Both the position numbers and the translations under genes were made by a program. Under the pieces are notes generated by a model. It saw only the letters and a list, made by a program, of their open reading frames with translations. It did no database searches and was not told the origin of the DNA. This document shows, in pieces, positions 27,735 to 37,222 of a DNA stretch of 64,000 bases (positions are counted from its first letter, which is position 1; each line of letters starts with the position of its first letter). The stretch lies in contig CAXBCR010000010.1 of the NCBI GenBank assembly GCA_963974475.1, forward strand, positions 43,658 through 107,657, in the 5' to 3' direction. Source of the stretch: CAJXZP01 sp963974475. GTDB taxonomy: Bacteria > Bacteroidota > Bacteroidia > Flavobacteriales_G > Salibacteraceae.

Positions 27735-30700
27735 GTTCACGCCATCTGTCAATATCATTAGAGATTCTAATAAATCTCTAAACTATATTGTTACTGAAAA
27801 TGCTCAAAACTCTGCATTAAAGCTATTAAATGATTATAGTAAAGGGTTTCATTCGTTCAGTATTATAGGTTCTTATGGAACTGGGAAATCTTCATTTTTG
27901 TGGGCTTTTGAGCAATCTTTGACTAGAAAGAATGAGCTATTTGATTTTAACCTTCCTTCTGGAATTAAGAATGTTAAAGTAATTAATTGTGTTGGTAGTT
28001 ACCAATCCATTATAGAATATTTCAATGAGTATTTTGATGTAAAGAAGGATTACTCAAATAATCAGAAACTGTTTAATGCAATTTTTGAATCTTATCAGTC
28101 CATTGGAAATGATGGTTTATTGGTTTTGGTTATTGATGAGTTTGGGAAATTCCTAGAATTCGCTGCGAATAACAACCCTGAAAAGGAAATGTATTTTATT
28201 CAACAGTTGGCAGAGTTTATTAATGACCCTGCTAGAAATATCATGTTGATTACAAGTTTGCATCAAGGAATTGATGCTTATGCAGCGATACTTTCCAATT
28301 CACAAAAAAATGAATGGCGAAAAGTAAAAGGTCGTATTCAGGAAATCACTTTTAATGAACCTGTTGAACAACTATTATCACTAGCAGCTAGCCATTTTGT
28401 GGAACAATTTGGAGAAACTAAGTCGACTAAATATTCCGAGTCACTTATTGTAATACAAGAAAAAACCAGAATCTATAATGTTACAAATAGCTATTTTGAA
28501 AAACTAGACAATAGCCTCTACCCGCTTGATGTTTTTTCAGCGTATACCCTCACCCTTGGGCTACAGAAGTATGGGCAAAATGAAAGGTCTTTATTCTCAT
28601 TTCTGCAAGCTTCAGATGAGTTAGGTATTAATGATACTAACCGTAAGAATTCTTCATTTTCTATCGCCTCTGTTTATGACTACTTACTAACCAATTATTA
28701 TCATCTTTTGAATTCAAAAGCAAATGTTGATTATTCAAATTGGAATAGTATCAAGGATACGTTACAAAGAATTGAAACCATTGACACTAAGGATGTCACC
28801 TTAGCGGAGGAGATTATTAAAACAATTGGGTTACTTCATATTACGGCTACAAAAGCAGCAAAAATTGGAGATGAATTTTTAATTGGTTACTTATTAAACA
28901 GCTACTCAAAAGATTCCATAAAAACTACAATTGATATATTAGTAAAAAGGCAACTTATTCGATATTCAAATTTCGATTTCTCCTATAAGTTATTTAAAGG
29001 AACCGATTTAGATATTGAAGGAGCATTAATTCAAGCAGAAAATCAATTATCTGATGAGTTGGACTTAGTACCTAAGTTAACCTCCTATTTTAATTTCCCA
29101 ATAGTTACGGCTAAAGCTGCTTCATACAAAACGGGAACACCAAGGCTTTTTGAATATGAAATTAGTGATAAACCCATTCATAAAACTCCTACCGGTGAGA
29201 TAGATGGTTTTATCAATCTAATTTTTAATACTAAATTAAAGGTTAAAAATATTCATAGTCTTACTTCAGAGTCCTCGAATGCAATATTACATGTGTTTTT
29301 TAAAAATACGGATAAAATAAAATCGGCTATTTATGATATTGAAAAAACCAATCAGGTTCTTGCCAATATTAAAGATAGTGGCGACCGAGTTGCCTTAAAA
29401 TCCTTAGAAGAAATTAGACTCCAAAATACAATTTTGTTAAATCATTACGTGTTAGACGGATTGTTTAAGGAAAGTGATGTCGCCTGGGTTTATAAAGGAA
29501 AGTCAATTCGCATTGGAAATAAACGAGAACTTAACCAACAACTTTCTAGAATTTGTGAAGATGTTTATTCCCAAACACCTGTTATCAAAAATGAACTATT
29601 TAATAAACATAAAGTTTCTGGTGCAATAGCTACCGCCCGAAGAAGTTTTTTCAGAGCCTTAGAGCATAATTTTGATTTAAAGGATTTAGGCTTTAGTAAT
29701 GACAAATTTCCACCTGAAAAAACCATTTATTATACCTTATTACAACGACAAGGAATTCATATAGAAACGGCCAATGGTTATACTTTAACAAGTCCAAAAA
29801 AGGATTCAGAAATATATGTTCTATGGGAAATCTGCGAACAGTTTTTGTCCACAGCTAAAGACGAACGAAAAAACATTTCTGAATTAATTGACACGCTATC
29901 TAATGCTCCATATAAAGTTAAACAAGGGGTTATAGATTTTTGGGTTCCAATTTTTCTCTTTATCCGTAAAGGGGATTACGCCCTTTATTCTAATGGAACT
30001 TTCAAGCCATATATAAACGAACAAGAATTACATTTACTCATACGAAACCCTCACATATATGAGGTTAAATCATTTGAGTTGAATGATTTAAAGCTTTCTT
30101 TCTTTAATAAGTATAGAGAATTATTACAATTAGAGAATAGCGATAAAGCAAACATTAATACCTTTATTGAAAGTATTCGACCTGTTTTGTTGATGATTAG
30201 GAATTTGACACCCTACTCCCAAACCACAAAAAGAATTTCTAAAGAAGCGTTCCAATTACGTGAATCAATTCAAACTGCCCAAGACCCTGAAAAAGTGTTT
30301 TTTGATGAATTCCCAAAAGCATTAGGGTTTGATACCAACGAACTACTGCAATCAAAAGAAAACTTTGATAATTATATCTACAAGTTTCAAAATACCTTAG
30401 ATGAAATTAAAGATTCATATAATCAGTTATTAAACCGATTTGAGCAATTTATTGTTTCTGATGTCATTGGAAAAAAATGTGAATTCGAAACGTATAAGAA
30501 CGCACTTTCTAACCGTTTTTCTTCTTTAAAAGAGCATCAACTTATTGCAAAGCAAAAAACATTTGTTCAACGGGTGAACTCTCCACTTAATGACAGAGAT
30601 AGTTGGTTGGCTTCTGTAGCTCAGACTTTAATTGGTAAAACGCTTACTTCTATTACTGATACTGATGAGAACGTATTAAAAGATAACTTCAAACATTTGG

Positions 30701-30948
30701 TAAAAGAATTAGACAATTTATCAGTTATAGAAAAGCTAAATGTTAACACTGCAACCGAAGAAGTATTTAAACTAGATTTCACAACTAAAAAAGAAGGGTT
30801 AATTCCTCATTTAGTTCGCATTCCTAAAAGCAAATTGGAGAAAGCTGAAAATCAGATGATTTCTATTAAAAATGATTTAGGTACGGATAAACAAATGCGA
30901 ATAGCTATTTTAGCTAAACTTTTAAAAGACGAGTTAAACAATGAGTAA
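27724..30948 (+). CDS. Large P-loop ATPase (defence-island gene 2)
   Basis: The 1074-aa protein has an N-terminal AAA-like/P-loop NTPase domain. Walker A is GSYGTGKSS (49-57, Lys55) and Walker B VLVIDEFGKFLEFA (134-147, Asp138/Glu139). The motif after Walker B and a sensor-like ITSLHQG resemble the ATPases of BREX (BrxC/PglY) and Dnd-type islands. The remaining 800 residues are helical with no catalytic motif that I recognise. Likely role: ATP-dependent engine or clamp for the modification enzyme. It overlaps the DndC-like gene by 8 bp. BrxC membership is possible but unproven; pglZ and brxL are absent. Confidence 0.8.
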   Translation: MQSKFTPSVNIIRDSNKSLNYIVTENAQNSALKLLNDYSKGFHSFSIIGSYGTGKSSFLWAFEQSLTRKNELFDFNLPSGIKNVKVINCVGSYQSIIEYFNEYFDVKKDYSNNQKLFNAIFESYQSIGNDGLLVLVIDEFGKFLEFAANNNPEKEMYFIQQLAEFINDPARNIMLITSLHQGIDAYAAILSNSQKNEWRKVKGRIQEITFNEPVEQLLSLAASHFVEQFGETKSTKYSESLIVIQEKTRIYNVTNSYFEKLDNSLYPLDVFSAYTLTLGLQKYGQNERSLFSFLQASDELGINDTNRKNSSFSIASVYDYLLTNYYHLLNSKANVDYSNWNSIKDTLQRIETIDTKDVTLAEEIIKTIGLLHITATKAAKIGDEFLIGYLLNSYSKDSIKTTIDILVKRQLIRYSNFDFSYKLFKGTDLDIEGALIQAENQLSDELDLVPKLTSYFNFPIVTAKAASYKTGTPRLFEYEISDKPIHKTPTGEIDGFINLIFNTKLKVKNIHSLTSESSNAILHVFFKNTDKIKSAIYDIEKTNQVLANIKDSGDRVALKSLEEIRLQNTILLNHYVLDGLFKESDVAWVYKGKSIRIGNKRELNQQLSRICEDVYSQTPVIKNELFNKHKVSGAIATARRSFFRALEHNFDLKDLGFSNDKFPPEKTIYYTLLQRQGIHIETANGYTLTSPKKDSEIYVLWEICEQFLSTAKDERKNISELIDTLSNAPYKVKQGVIDFWVPIFLFIRKGDYALYSNGTFKPYINEQELHLLIRNPHIYEVKSFELNDLKLSFFNKYRELLQLENSDKANINTFIESIRPVLLMIRNLTPYSQTTKRISKEAFQLRESIQTAQDPEKVFFDEFPKALGFDTNELLQSKENFDNYIYKFQNTLDEIKDSYNQLLNRFEQFIVSDVIGKKCEFETYKNALSNRFSSLKEHQLIAKQKTFVQRVNSPLNDRDSWLASVAQTLIGKTLTSITDTDENVLKDNFKHLVKELDNLSVIEKLNVNTATEEVFKLDFTTKKEGLIPHLVRIPKSKLEKAENQMISIKNDLGTDKQMRIAILAKLLKDELNNE

Positions 30949-32083
30949 AGTTAAACATGTATTAGGTATTTCTGGAGGAAAAGATAGCGCTGCTTTAGCG
31001 ATTTACTTATCTGAAAAATATCCTGAAATAAACTTCACTTATTACTATACTGATACCGGAAAGGAATTAGATGAAACGTACCAATTACTAGAAAATATTG
31101 AAACCTATTTAGGTAAGAAAATATTGCATTTGGTGGCTAAAGATGCCGAAGCTTCATCTGAAAATCCATTTGATTATTTCTATAAATCATTTAGAGGTTA
31201 CCTCCCTTCTCCTACTGCTCGTTGGTGTACGAGTTTAATGAAGTTAAAACCATTTGAAGACTTTGTGGGTACAGAAACCCCAACAGTTTCCTATGTGGGA
31301 ATTAGAGGTGATGAAGAACGTGAAGGGTATATTTCTAAGAAAACAAATATTCAATCCGTATTTCCATTTCGTAAAAACATTTGGAGTCAAGATGTATTGC
31401 GCAAGCTTTTCCACCCAAATAATAACGGTGCAGTTTTAGACTTTTACTCGGATATATACAAAGGCAAGAAACTAGATAAAATAGCTGCAATTCTAAACGA
31501 AGAAATTAACTTCGAACAACAAATGCGTTTAGCTACAGAACGTCAAATAAAAAGCAAGTTAAATGGCTTTTTAGACATGGGAGTTGTTGATTTTAATCAT
31601 GCTACGTTTCAATTTTTACAAGGAACCAATTACCCCTTATCTCACGAAGAAACATACCCGTTACTAAACAACGAAGACGTTTTAATACGTGAAGATATAT
31701 TTAAAATTTTACGAGAAAGCGGTGTGGGTGTACCAGCGTACTACGAAAAGATACCATACGAAGTAGATGGCCAAAAAGGCGAATATGCCCGTAGCCGTTC
31801 AGGATGTTTCTTTTGCTTTTTTCAACAAAAAATTGAATGGGTTTGGTTGTTTGAACAACACCCAGATAAGTTTAAACAAGCCATGCATTATGAAAATATT
31901 GACGAGGCTTTTACATGGAATCAACATGAATCATTAGAAGAACTAATACACCCCGAAAGAATTAAACAAATTAAATTAGAACACTTAAAACGTACAGGCC
32001 GCAAAAAATCAGAAGGTTCGCCCTATTTATTAGATATATTGGATGATACCGAAGCAGATAATTGTGTTGCTTGTTTTGTGTAA
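30941..32083 (+). CDS. PAPS reductase/DndC-like sulfurtransferase (defence-island gene 3)
   Basis: The 380-aa product is a PP-loop enzyme of the PAPS-reductase fold: GISGGKDSAAL (9-19), then YYTDTGKELDETY. Five cysteines could hold an Fe-S cluster or carry sulfur: Cys96 (ARWCTSLMK), Cys289/Cys292 (GCFFCFF) and Cys375/Cys378 at the extreme C-terminus (NCVACFV). DndC and SspD, which activate the DNA backbone for phosphorothioation, belong to this superfamily; true assimilatory sulfate reductases have a different C-terminus. The gene order with DUF4007 and an ATPase favours a DNA-modification role (inference). Confidence 0.85.
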   Translation: MSKVKHVLGISGGKDSAALAIYLSEKYPEINFTYYYTDTGKELDETYQLLENIETYLGKKILHLVAKDAEASSENPFDYFYKSFRGYLPSPTARWCTSLMKLKPFEDFVGTETPTVSYVGIRGDEEREGYISKKTNIQSVFPFRKNIWSQDVLRKLFHPNNNGAVLDFYSDIYKGKKLDKIAAILNEEINFEQQMRLATERQIKSKLNGFLDMGVVDFNHATFQFLQGTNYPLSHEETYPLLNNEDVLIREDIFKILRESGVGVPAYYEKIPYEVDGQKGEYARSRSGCFFCFFQQKIEWVWLFEQHPDKFKQAMHYENIDEAFTWNQHESLEELIHPERIKQIKLEHLKRTGRKKSEGSPYLLDILDDTEADNCVACFV

Positions 32084-32109
32084 AATCCCACACTGTCAAA
32101 ATACAATGT

Positions 32110-33222
32110 ATGAAATACTCTATTGAAGAAAAAACAGTAGATTGGTTAGTAAACCTAATCGAGAATAAATCTATTGATTTAAATCCATCCTATCAACGTA
32201 ATTTTATTTGGTCGCCTAATGACCAAAAAGAACTTATCGATACAATAATCTTAAATTTACCATTACCTAGTTTCTTTTTATACCTCATGCCAAATGGTAA
32301 ATATGAAATGATTGACGGGCAGCAAAGGTCAAAAACCATCCACCGCTTTGTGAAAGGAATATTAACCTCTTCAAAATCAACAGGGGCCTTAACAATTAAG
32401 GATATTAATATATTAGATTATAGACTTCCAATAATCATAATAACGGACTTGACAGCCAATGATGATTTAAAGAATTTCTATGTTTTAATAAATAAAAAGG
32501 GAAAGCATTTGAACAAACCAGAGGTTTATAAGTCAGAATTTCATGATACAAATTTTTTAAAACTTTCCAATGAAATTTTAACAAATCAAAAATTCATTGA
32601 ATTAAATTTATTTACTGAGGCTAGTTCAAAGAGGATGAATGACAGAGCATTTGTTGAGGAACTATTAGGTTATTTACTTGTTGGAATAAAAGACAAAAAA
32701 AATCATATCGAACAAATATACAAAGAGGATATTGTCGAAAGAGATATTATTCTTCTTGAAACTACGTTTAATGAGATTATAACGGTAATTCATGAATTCA
32801 ATAAAATTAAACCAATAAAAAACACTAGATACAAACAAAAAAATGATTTTTTTACTCTTTTTAATTTCGTGAAAGAAAATATTAACATGGATTTATCATT
32901 ATTAAAATATCAATATCAAATCCTGTTAATTTTAGACGGAAAAGATGATAAAGGCAGACAATTTATTAGGCCAACAAATGAAGATTGTCCTCCTCTACAA
33001 AATTATGCTACTAATTGCGTATCACAATCAAACTCAAAAAAAGCACGTGAATCAAGGTTGAATTTTTTTAATGAAATTCTTAAAAACCAAGAACTAGAAA
33101 ATAATGAGAACTTAATTGAAGTTACAAAATATCTTGAATCAATCTATGGAGAAAATTCAATTGAGTTCTTAAATTTTGAAGGTTTTGAAATCATTAATAC
33201 AACTAAAATCTTAATCCCTTAG
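32110..33222 (+). CDS. DUF262 protein without nuclease domain (defence-island gene 4)
   Basis: The 370-aa product has the DUF262 (ParB/Srx-like) motifs LNPSYQRNFIWSP (24-36) and MIDGQQRSKTI (67-77). In SspE, GmrSD and related type IV restriction enzymes this DGQQR motif binds nucleotide or senses modified DNA. No DUF1524 HNH motif is seen in the C-terminal half, so this is a DUF262-only protein: a sensor or NTPase without an evident cutting domain. I use the ATG at 32110; an upstream in-frame ATG at 32062 would overlap the sulfurtransferase gene. It ends 2 bp before the kinase gene. Confidence 0.82.
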   Translation: MKYSIEEKTVDWLVNLIENKSIDLNPSYQRNFIWSPNDQKELIDTIILNLPLPSFFLYLMPNGKYEMIDGQQRSKTIHRFVKGILTSSKSTGALTIKDINILDYRLPIIIITDLTANDDLKNFYVLINKKGKHLNKPEVYKSEFHDTNFLKLSNEILTNQKFIELNLFTEASSKRMNDRAFVEELLGYLLVGIKDKKNHIEQIYKEDIVERDIILLETTFNEIITVIHEFNKIKPIKNTRYKQKNDFFTLFNFVKENINMDLSLLKYQYQILLILDGKDDKGRQFIRPTNEDCPPLQNYATNCVSQSNSKKARESRLNFFNEILKNQELENNENLIEVTKYLESIYGENSIEFLNFEGFEIINTTKILIP

Positions 33223-33224
33223 TT

Positions 33225-34235
33225 ATGAATTTCACTTTTCCTGAAAAAAAACTTTTTCATTATGGCGTATTAAAACAAGTACAAAATAACTGGTACAAAC
33301 CTGTTTTAATGGACCCGCTTACCCCCTTACAAAATCTAATATCAATTGCAGGTGTAGATTATTATTTCACCTATTTAGAGCCATCCGGTAAAACAAAAGG
33401 TGGCAACTCAATAATTTTAAAACTATTTGAATCTCAAAATGTTGATATAGAAGATATCGAATATGACGAACCAGATTTAATTTTAAAAATTCTAAAAAGT
33501 AAGTCCTCTGGCAATCCTAAATTACACTCGAAGGCAGAAAAACGATTTCTAAAGGAAATTGACGCTCTTTTGAATTGTAAGAAAAATAAATTTCAAAACG
33601 TAGTTACTATTTACCATAATGGGACTTGCATCATTAATAACTATAAAAAGGGAACCGATAGTCATTTATTTTATACAATGGAATATGCTCAATCTGATTT
33701 AAAACAATATATTGAAACCACACATGAATCATTGTCGTTAGAGGAAAAAATTAGTTTTTGTATAAGCCTTTCAAACGGTTTACGTGAAATGGAATCTTTA
33801 GGTTATTATCATAGAGATATTAAACCGGATAATATTTTCATGATAGATGACCAATGGAAAATAGGCGATTTGGGGCTAATTTCAGAAAGGTATAAAGAAA
33901 GTGAAATAGATAAAGATGCTGAACTCATAGGCCCTAGGGGATGGTTGACACCTGAATCAATGAATAAATACCTATGTGAGGGTAAATCTTTTAAATACTC
34001 CCATGATTGTATTATTGACCATCAATCAGATATATTTCAACTAGGTAAAATCTTTTGGTACATATTCCAACATAATGCACCCATCGGTACGGTAAAATCA
34101 AAAGACTTTAATATCAAAAGCGAGGGAATATTTCCAATCCTTAAAACAATGCTCAATCATTCAAAAAAAAGGCGTTATAAAAGAATCGATGAAATAATTC
34201 ATTTATTAAAGCCAATAGAAAACCGTTTAATATAA
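33225..34235 (+). CDS. Serine/threonine protein kinase (defence-island gene 5)
   Basis: The 336-aa product is a eukaryotic-like kinase with an intact catalytic core: beta3 Lys88 (LILKILK), helix-C Glu near 111 (FLKEIDAL), catalytic loop YYHRDIKPDNIF (194-205), Mg-binding DLG (215-217, in place of DFG) and a GPRGWLTPES activation-segment end. About 40 residues precede the first kinase strand; no transmembrane or sensor domain is visible. Kinases occur in several phage-defence contexts (for example Stk2, PglW), where they act as effectors or switches. Last gene of the plus-strand operon, 6 bp from the convergent GHKL gene. Confidence 0.85.
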   Translation: MNFTFPEKKLFHYGVLKQVQNNWYKPVLMDPLTPLQNLISIAGVDYYFTYLEPSGKTKGGNSIILKLFESQNVDIEDIEYDEPDLILKILKSKSSGNPKLHSKAEKRFLKEIDALLNCKKNKFQNVVTIYHNGTCIINNYKKGTDSHLFYTMEYAQSDLKQYIETTHESLSLEEKISFCISLSNGLREMESLGYYHRDIKPDNIFMIDDQWKIGDLGLISERYKESEIDKDAELIGPRGWLTPESMNKYLCEGKSFKYSHDCIIDHQSDIFQLGKIFWYIFQHNAPIGTVKSKDFNIKSEGIFPILKTMLNHSKKRRYKRIDEIIHLLKPIENRLI

Positions 34236-34241
34236 CCGGTA

Positions 34242-36734
34242 TTAATCCCCCAACCCTTGCATCATTTCTTCCATACCTCCAAAATTGAGGATAAAAGTAG
34301 AATAATAATGGTCAAAGAGGTCTTTTAGATATTGTGCTACGTCTACATCATCGTAGCGTTCTTGGTTTTCTTTTTTCTGTTTTATTTGATACCCACGATT
34401 TTTTGTAATGGTATATAAAAATAGGGTATGAAAATATACTGTGGTGTAATATTTACGGTTAGCTAATGTAATCTGCTCCTCGTTTGGATTTCTATCTTTG
34501 GCTTTGAATGTTTTCAAAACAGAACTATCCATATTAATGAAAATACTGTTTAGGTTCTCCCCTTCCGCTTCGGGTACCATTACGGTTTTAAAGTCAATTT
34601 CTAAACTTGTTGCTACCTCTACATCTTCCCAAGAAACGGCATTTTCACCTTTATCTTCTTTGTCCTTATAAACAAATATCATTTTTGGTAAACCTAAAGG
34701 TTCATTATCCTCTTCTGGTTTCGGAGCCTTTTCTTTTGGTTTCTGAGGGTTGCCTATCTTGACCCAAAATATTTCATCAAAATCACCTCCAGGGGCAGTT
34801 AATGATACTTTCATTTGCACGGCATCACCCACTTTTAACTCTCCTTTTGGATTTAGATTAATGCGTATTGTACCCTTATTAGGGCTACTAGTGTTTACAT
34901 TAAAAATTTCAGAAATGTCTTTAGGTTCTCCAGGTTCAGTCCCACCACTTGTTTCATTTGGCTTCACATTTAAAACCCCAATTTTCAGTTCACCAGGTTC
35001 ATCTGACCTATCAAAATACTCATTCTCACAATCTGTACTAAATTTTATTGTCTTCTCTCCATTGAGAGGGATTTTTGCTACTTCCGTATCTCCTTTAGCT
35101 TTAGAGTTTACTTTAAACTGTGAAGGAAAACGTTGAGGTTCAAAAGGAATTTCCTCGCTATGCTTTTGAGTAAGTTTGTCTTTATCCTTTTTCTTCTTTT
35201 CTTTCTTTTGCTCTAATTTGAACGTATCGCCCAATAATTTCAATAAATCAGAATCTATGGGTAAGTTTTTAGTGAAGCTTCTTATTATCTCATCTGTACT
35301 GCTAGCTGCATCAATATTAACTGCTTGCTTTCGGTATTTTTGAATCTCATGCAAACGCCCATCTTTAGCGCTAAGTTTAGTTGATAAATAATGTCTAAGC
35401 TGCTGTGTTTCTTCCCCATCCTTTAATCTATCTCTAGAAGCCATAAAAAGCTCCTTACGGAACTCATATTTCATATCTGTACAATCAACATGAATCAATA
35501 AATGGTTTTTTAGTAAGTTTAATTTCAGAGAACGTGTAATGAATTCGGAAGTATAATACCCGTGAACCTGTCCGTTCATTGAAAACATTACATTCATTCC
35601 ATTTTTGAAGTAGCGCCTTTGAATTTCTTCACGCGTTTTCTTCAAGTCGAAGTCCTTCACTTTTACTTTAAAAACAAAGCATGAAACCTTCATTTTACCA
35701 AATAAATCATCATCAAAACTTTCAGTAAAAGCCTCGTCTATGTAACTATCACCTTCTTTTTCAAGTCTTCGTTTTAATCCGAATAAATCATTAGAAAGCA
35801 CCTTATTATTTGGGTACCGTAAAGCCGTATCTTTTGTTAAAATTGGAAGAGCAGGACTAAACAAAAACTCATTGATACTTTGATTCAAATCCTGAGCAAA
35901 ACCTGAGTACCCCTTTGGAAATTGATACGAATACATTTTAATAATTGTACCCGTTTCAAATTTTCGGTTTTCTAACCCTAATTCTAATTTATCAATAGAA
36001 AATGAAGGAATGTTTCCCTCTATTAACAAATACTCGTACCATGTCTCTTTTGCTTGGTCAGACTCTCTTTTAGGATGCTCTCTAATAAGAGTGAATCCAA
36101 AGTTGCCCGTTTTATCAAATCGTTTGGACGCAATTAGCTGATATCTTTTTTTACCACAGAAAACGATTGCTCCACTCCCTCCCATATTGTACTTACCTTG
36201 TACAAACTTGATGTTATTTTTATTTCCTCTCAATAATGATAAAAATGAAGATTCAAAATCTTCAGGATGTTGCCCTTCTCCATTATCGTATATAATTACC
36301 GAAGTTGGGAATTGTCTTTTTTGATTTCGTGGACCATTTCCATCTGCAATTATCTGAATCTCCTCAGATTGACTTTTACGGTTCGTATTTAAGTCCCAAT
36401 TATTCTGTGGATAAAACTGTTCAATGGCTTCCTCCATAGTTTGAGGAGCATCACTTGTTTTTGGGTCAATACCTTGTTCTAAGCATTTTTTTGTAAGTAA
36501 TGCATCAATTGAATTGGTTGCTTTTTCAATTAAAGCTGCTATGGGGCTAGACTGTTGGTTTTTTACTACTCCATAGTTGCTTTTGTTTTCCCCGAGTGGC
36601 TTCCAATTACTATCATCAAAAATTGCTTGATTATTTTCTATAACTTCTTGTACTTCATCTTCATCTTTGGCTTGATATAATGCATGAAACAACTTTTCAT
36701 TTGGTAGTAAGTCTTGATTAGTAAATAAGTCCAT
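34242..36734 (-). CDS. GHKL-type ATPase, 830 aa (defence-island gene 6)
   Basis: The N-terminal 250 residues hold the three ATP-binding boxes of Hsp90/gyrase/MutL-type ATPases: the N-box LIEKATNSIDALL (68-80), G1 IIYDNGEGQHPEDF (147-160) and G2 GKYNMGGSGAIVF (180-192). A Lys-rich charged stretch (about 500-525) leads to a beta-rich region (about 530-680) and a helical C-terminus. MutL's endonuclease motif is not seen. Such proteins act as ATP-gated clamps. The gene lies 5 bp after the 75-aa gene and converges on the kinase gene. Link to the plus-strand operon is by location only. Confidence 0.82.
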   Translation of the reverse strand: MDLFTNQDLLPNEKLFHALYQAKDEDEVQEVIENNQAIFDDSNWKPLGENKSNYGVVKNQQSSPIAALIEKATNSIDALLTKKCLEQGIDPKTSDAPQTMEEAIEQFYPQNNWDLNTNRKSQSEEIQIIADGNGPRNQKRQFPTSVIIYDNGEGQHPEDFESSFLSLLRGNKNNIKFVQGKYNMGGSGAIVFCGKKRYQLIASKRFDKTGNFGFTLIREHPKRESDQAKETWYEYLLIEGNIPSFSIDKLELGLENRKFETGTIIKMYSYQFPKGYSGFAQDLNQSINEFLFSPALPILTKDTALRYPNNKVLSNDLFGLKRRLEKEGDSYIDEAFTESFDDDLFGKMKVSCFVFKVKVKDFDLKKTREEIQRRYFKNGMNVMFSMNGQVHGYYTSEFITRSLKLNLLKNHLLIHVDCTDMKYEFRKELFMASRDRLKDGEETQQLRHYLSTKLSAKDGRLHEIQKYRKQAVNIDAASSTDEIIRSFTKNLPIDSDLLKLLGDTFKLEQKKEKKKKDKDKLTQKHSEEIPFEPQRFPSQFKVNSKAKGDTEVAKIPLNGEKTIKFSTDCENEYFDRSDEPGELKIGVLNVKPNETSGGTEPGEPKDISEIFNVNTSSPNKGTIRINLNPKGELKVGDAVQMKVSLTAPGGDFDEIFWVKIGNPQKPKEKAPKPEEDNEPLGLPKMIFVYKDKEDKGENAVSWEDVEVATSLEIDFKTVMVPEAEGENLNSIFINMDSSVLKTFKAKDRNPNEEQITLANRKYYTTVYFHTLFLYTITKNRGYQIKQKKENQERYDDVDVAQYLKDLFDHYYSTFILNFGGMEEMMQGLGD

Positions 36735-36739
36735 GGGTT

Positions 36740-36967
36740 TTAGAATTTAAATTGGTTTTTATCTTTTTTGGATATTTCTTTGGTATAAGCAGCTTCTGCA
36801 TTTGAAACTTTTTCTCGGATTGCCTTGAACATTTTTTTTATGTCCTCTTCTTCATATTCATAATTTACTCGGTTAGAGCAATTAGAAAGGGAGTCTAAAT
36901 AATCTAATATTTTCTGAGTTCGCTTTGCAGCAACCTTTTCAAACCTTAATCTTCGAGTTGATTTCAT
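36740..36967 (-). CDS. Small conserved-looking protein with NCSNR motif
   Basis: The 75-aa basic/acidic helical protein contains KRTQKILDYLDSLSNCSNR (about 15-33) followed by VNYEYEEEDIKKMFKAIREKV. I recall similar small proteins with an L-x-NCSN-x3-YEY-x2-ED-x3-(I/M)F-x-AI core in defence loci, often next to modification enzymes; no function is known to me. It is the first gene of a two-gene minus-strand operon with the GHKL ATPase and has an ATG preceded by a -7-like box. Confidence 0.72.
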   Translation of the reverse strand: MKSTRRLRFEKVAAKRTQKILDYLDSLSNCSNRVNYEYEEEDIKKMFKAIREKVSNAEAAYTKEISKKDKNQFKF

Positions 36968-36987
36968 GTACTCACATTATATTTGGA

Positions 36988-36995
36988 CAAATGTA
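36988..36995 (-). promoter_or_regulatory. -7-like box before the small gene/GHKL operon
   Basis: The complement of 36988-36995 is TACATTTG, matching TAnnTTTG, and lies about 20 bp upstream of the 75-aa gene's ATG. No TTG sits at the right -33 distance (the nearest is 28 bp away). Confidence 0.35.
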
Positions 36996-37222
36996 ATGCA
37001 CAATTATAGTAAAATGGAATTTTCAATTGATTAAATTCATTCATTTGATTATTTTTTTTAAACAAATTATTAGGTCTCTTCATTTCCAATAAAAAGCCCC
37101 CAAACTCGTGTTAATTAAGAATCTTTATCCCTCATTCTCAATTCAAAAACTTTGCTATCTTTACCCTCCTAATAAAATAATCAAGTTTGGCTTTTGGGTC
37201 AACATTTAAAATATAAATCGAC

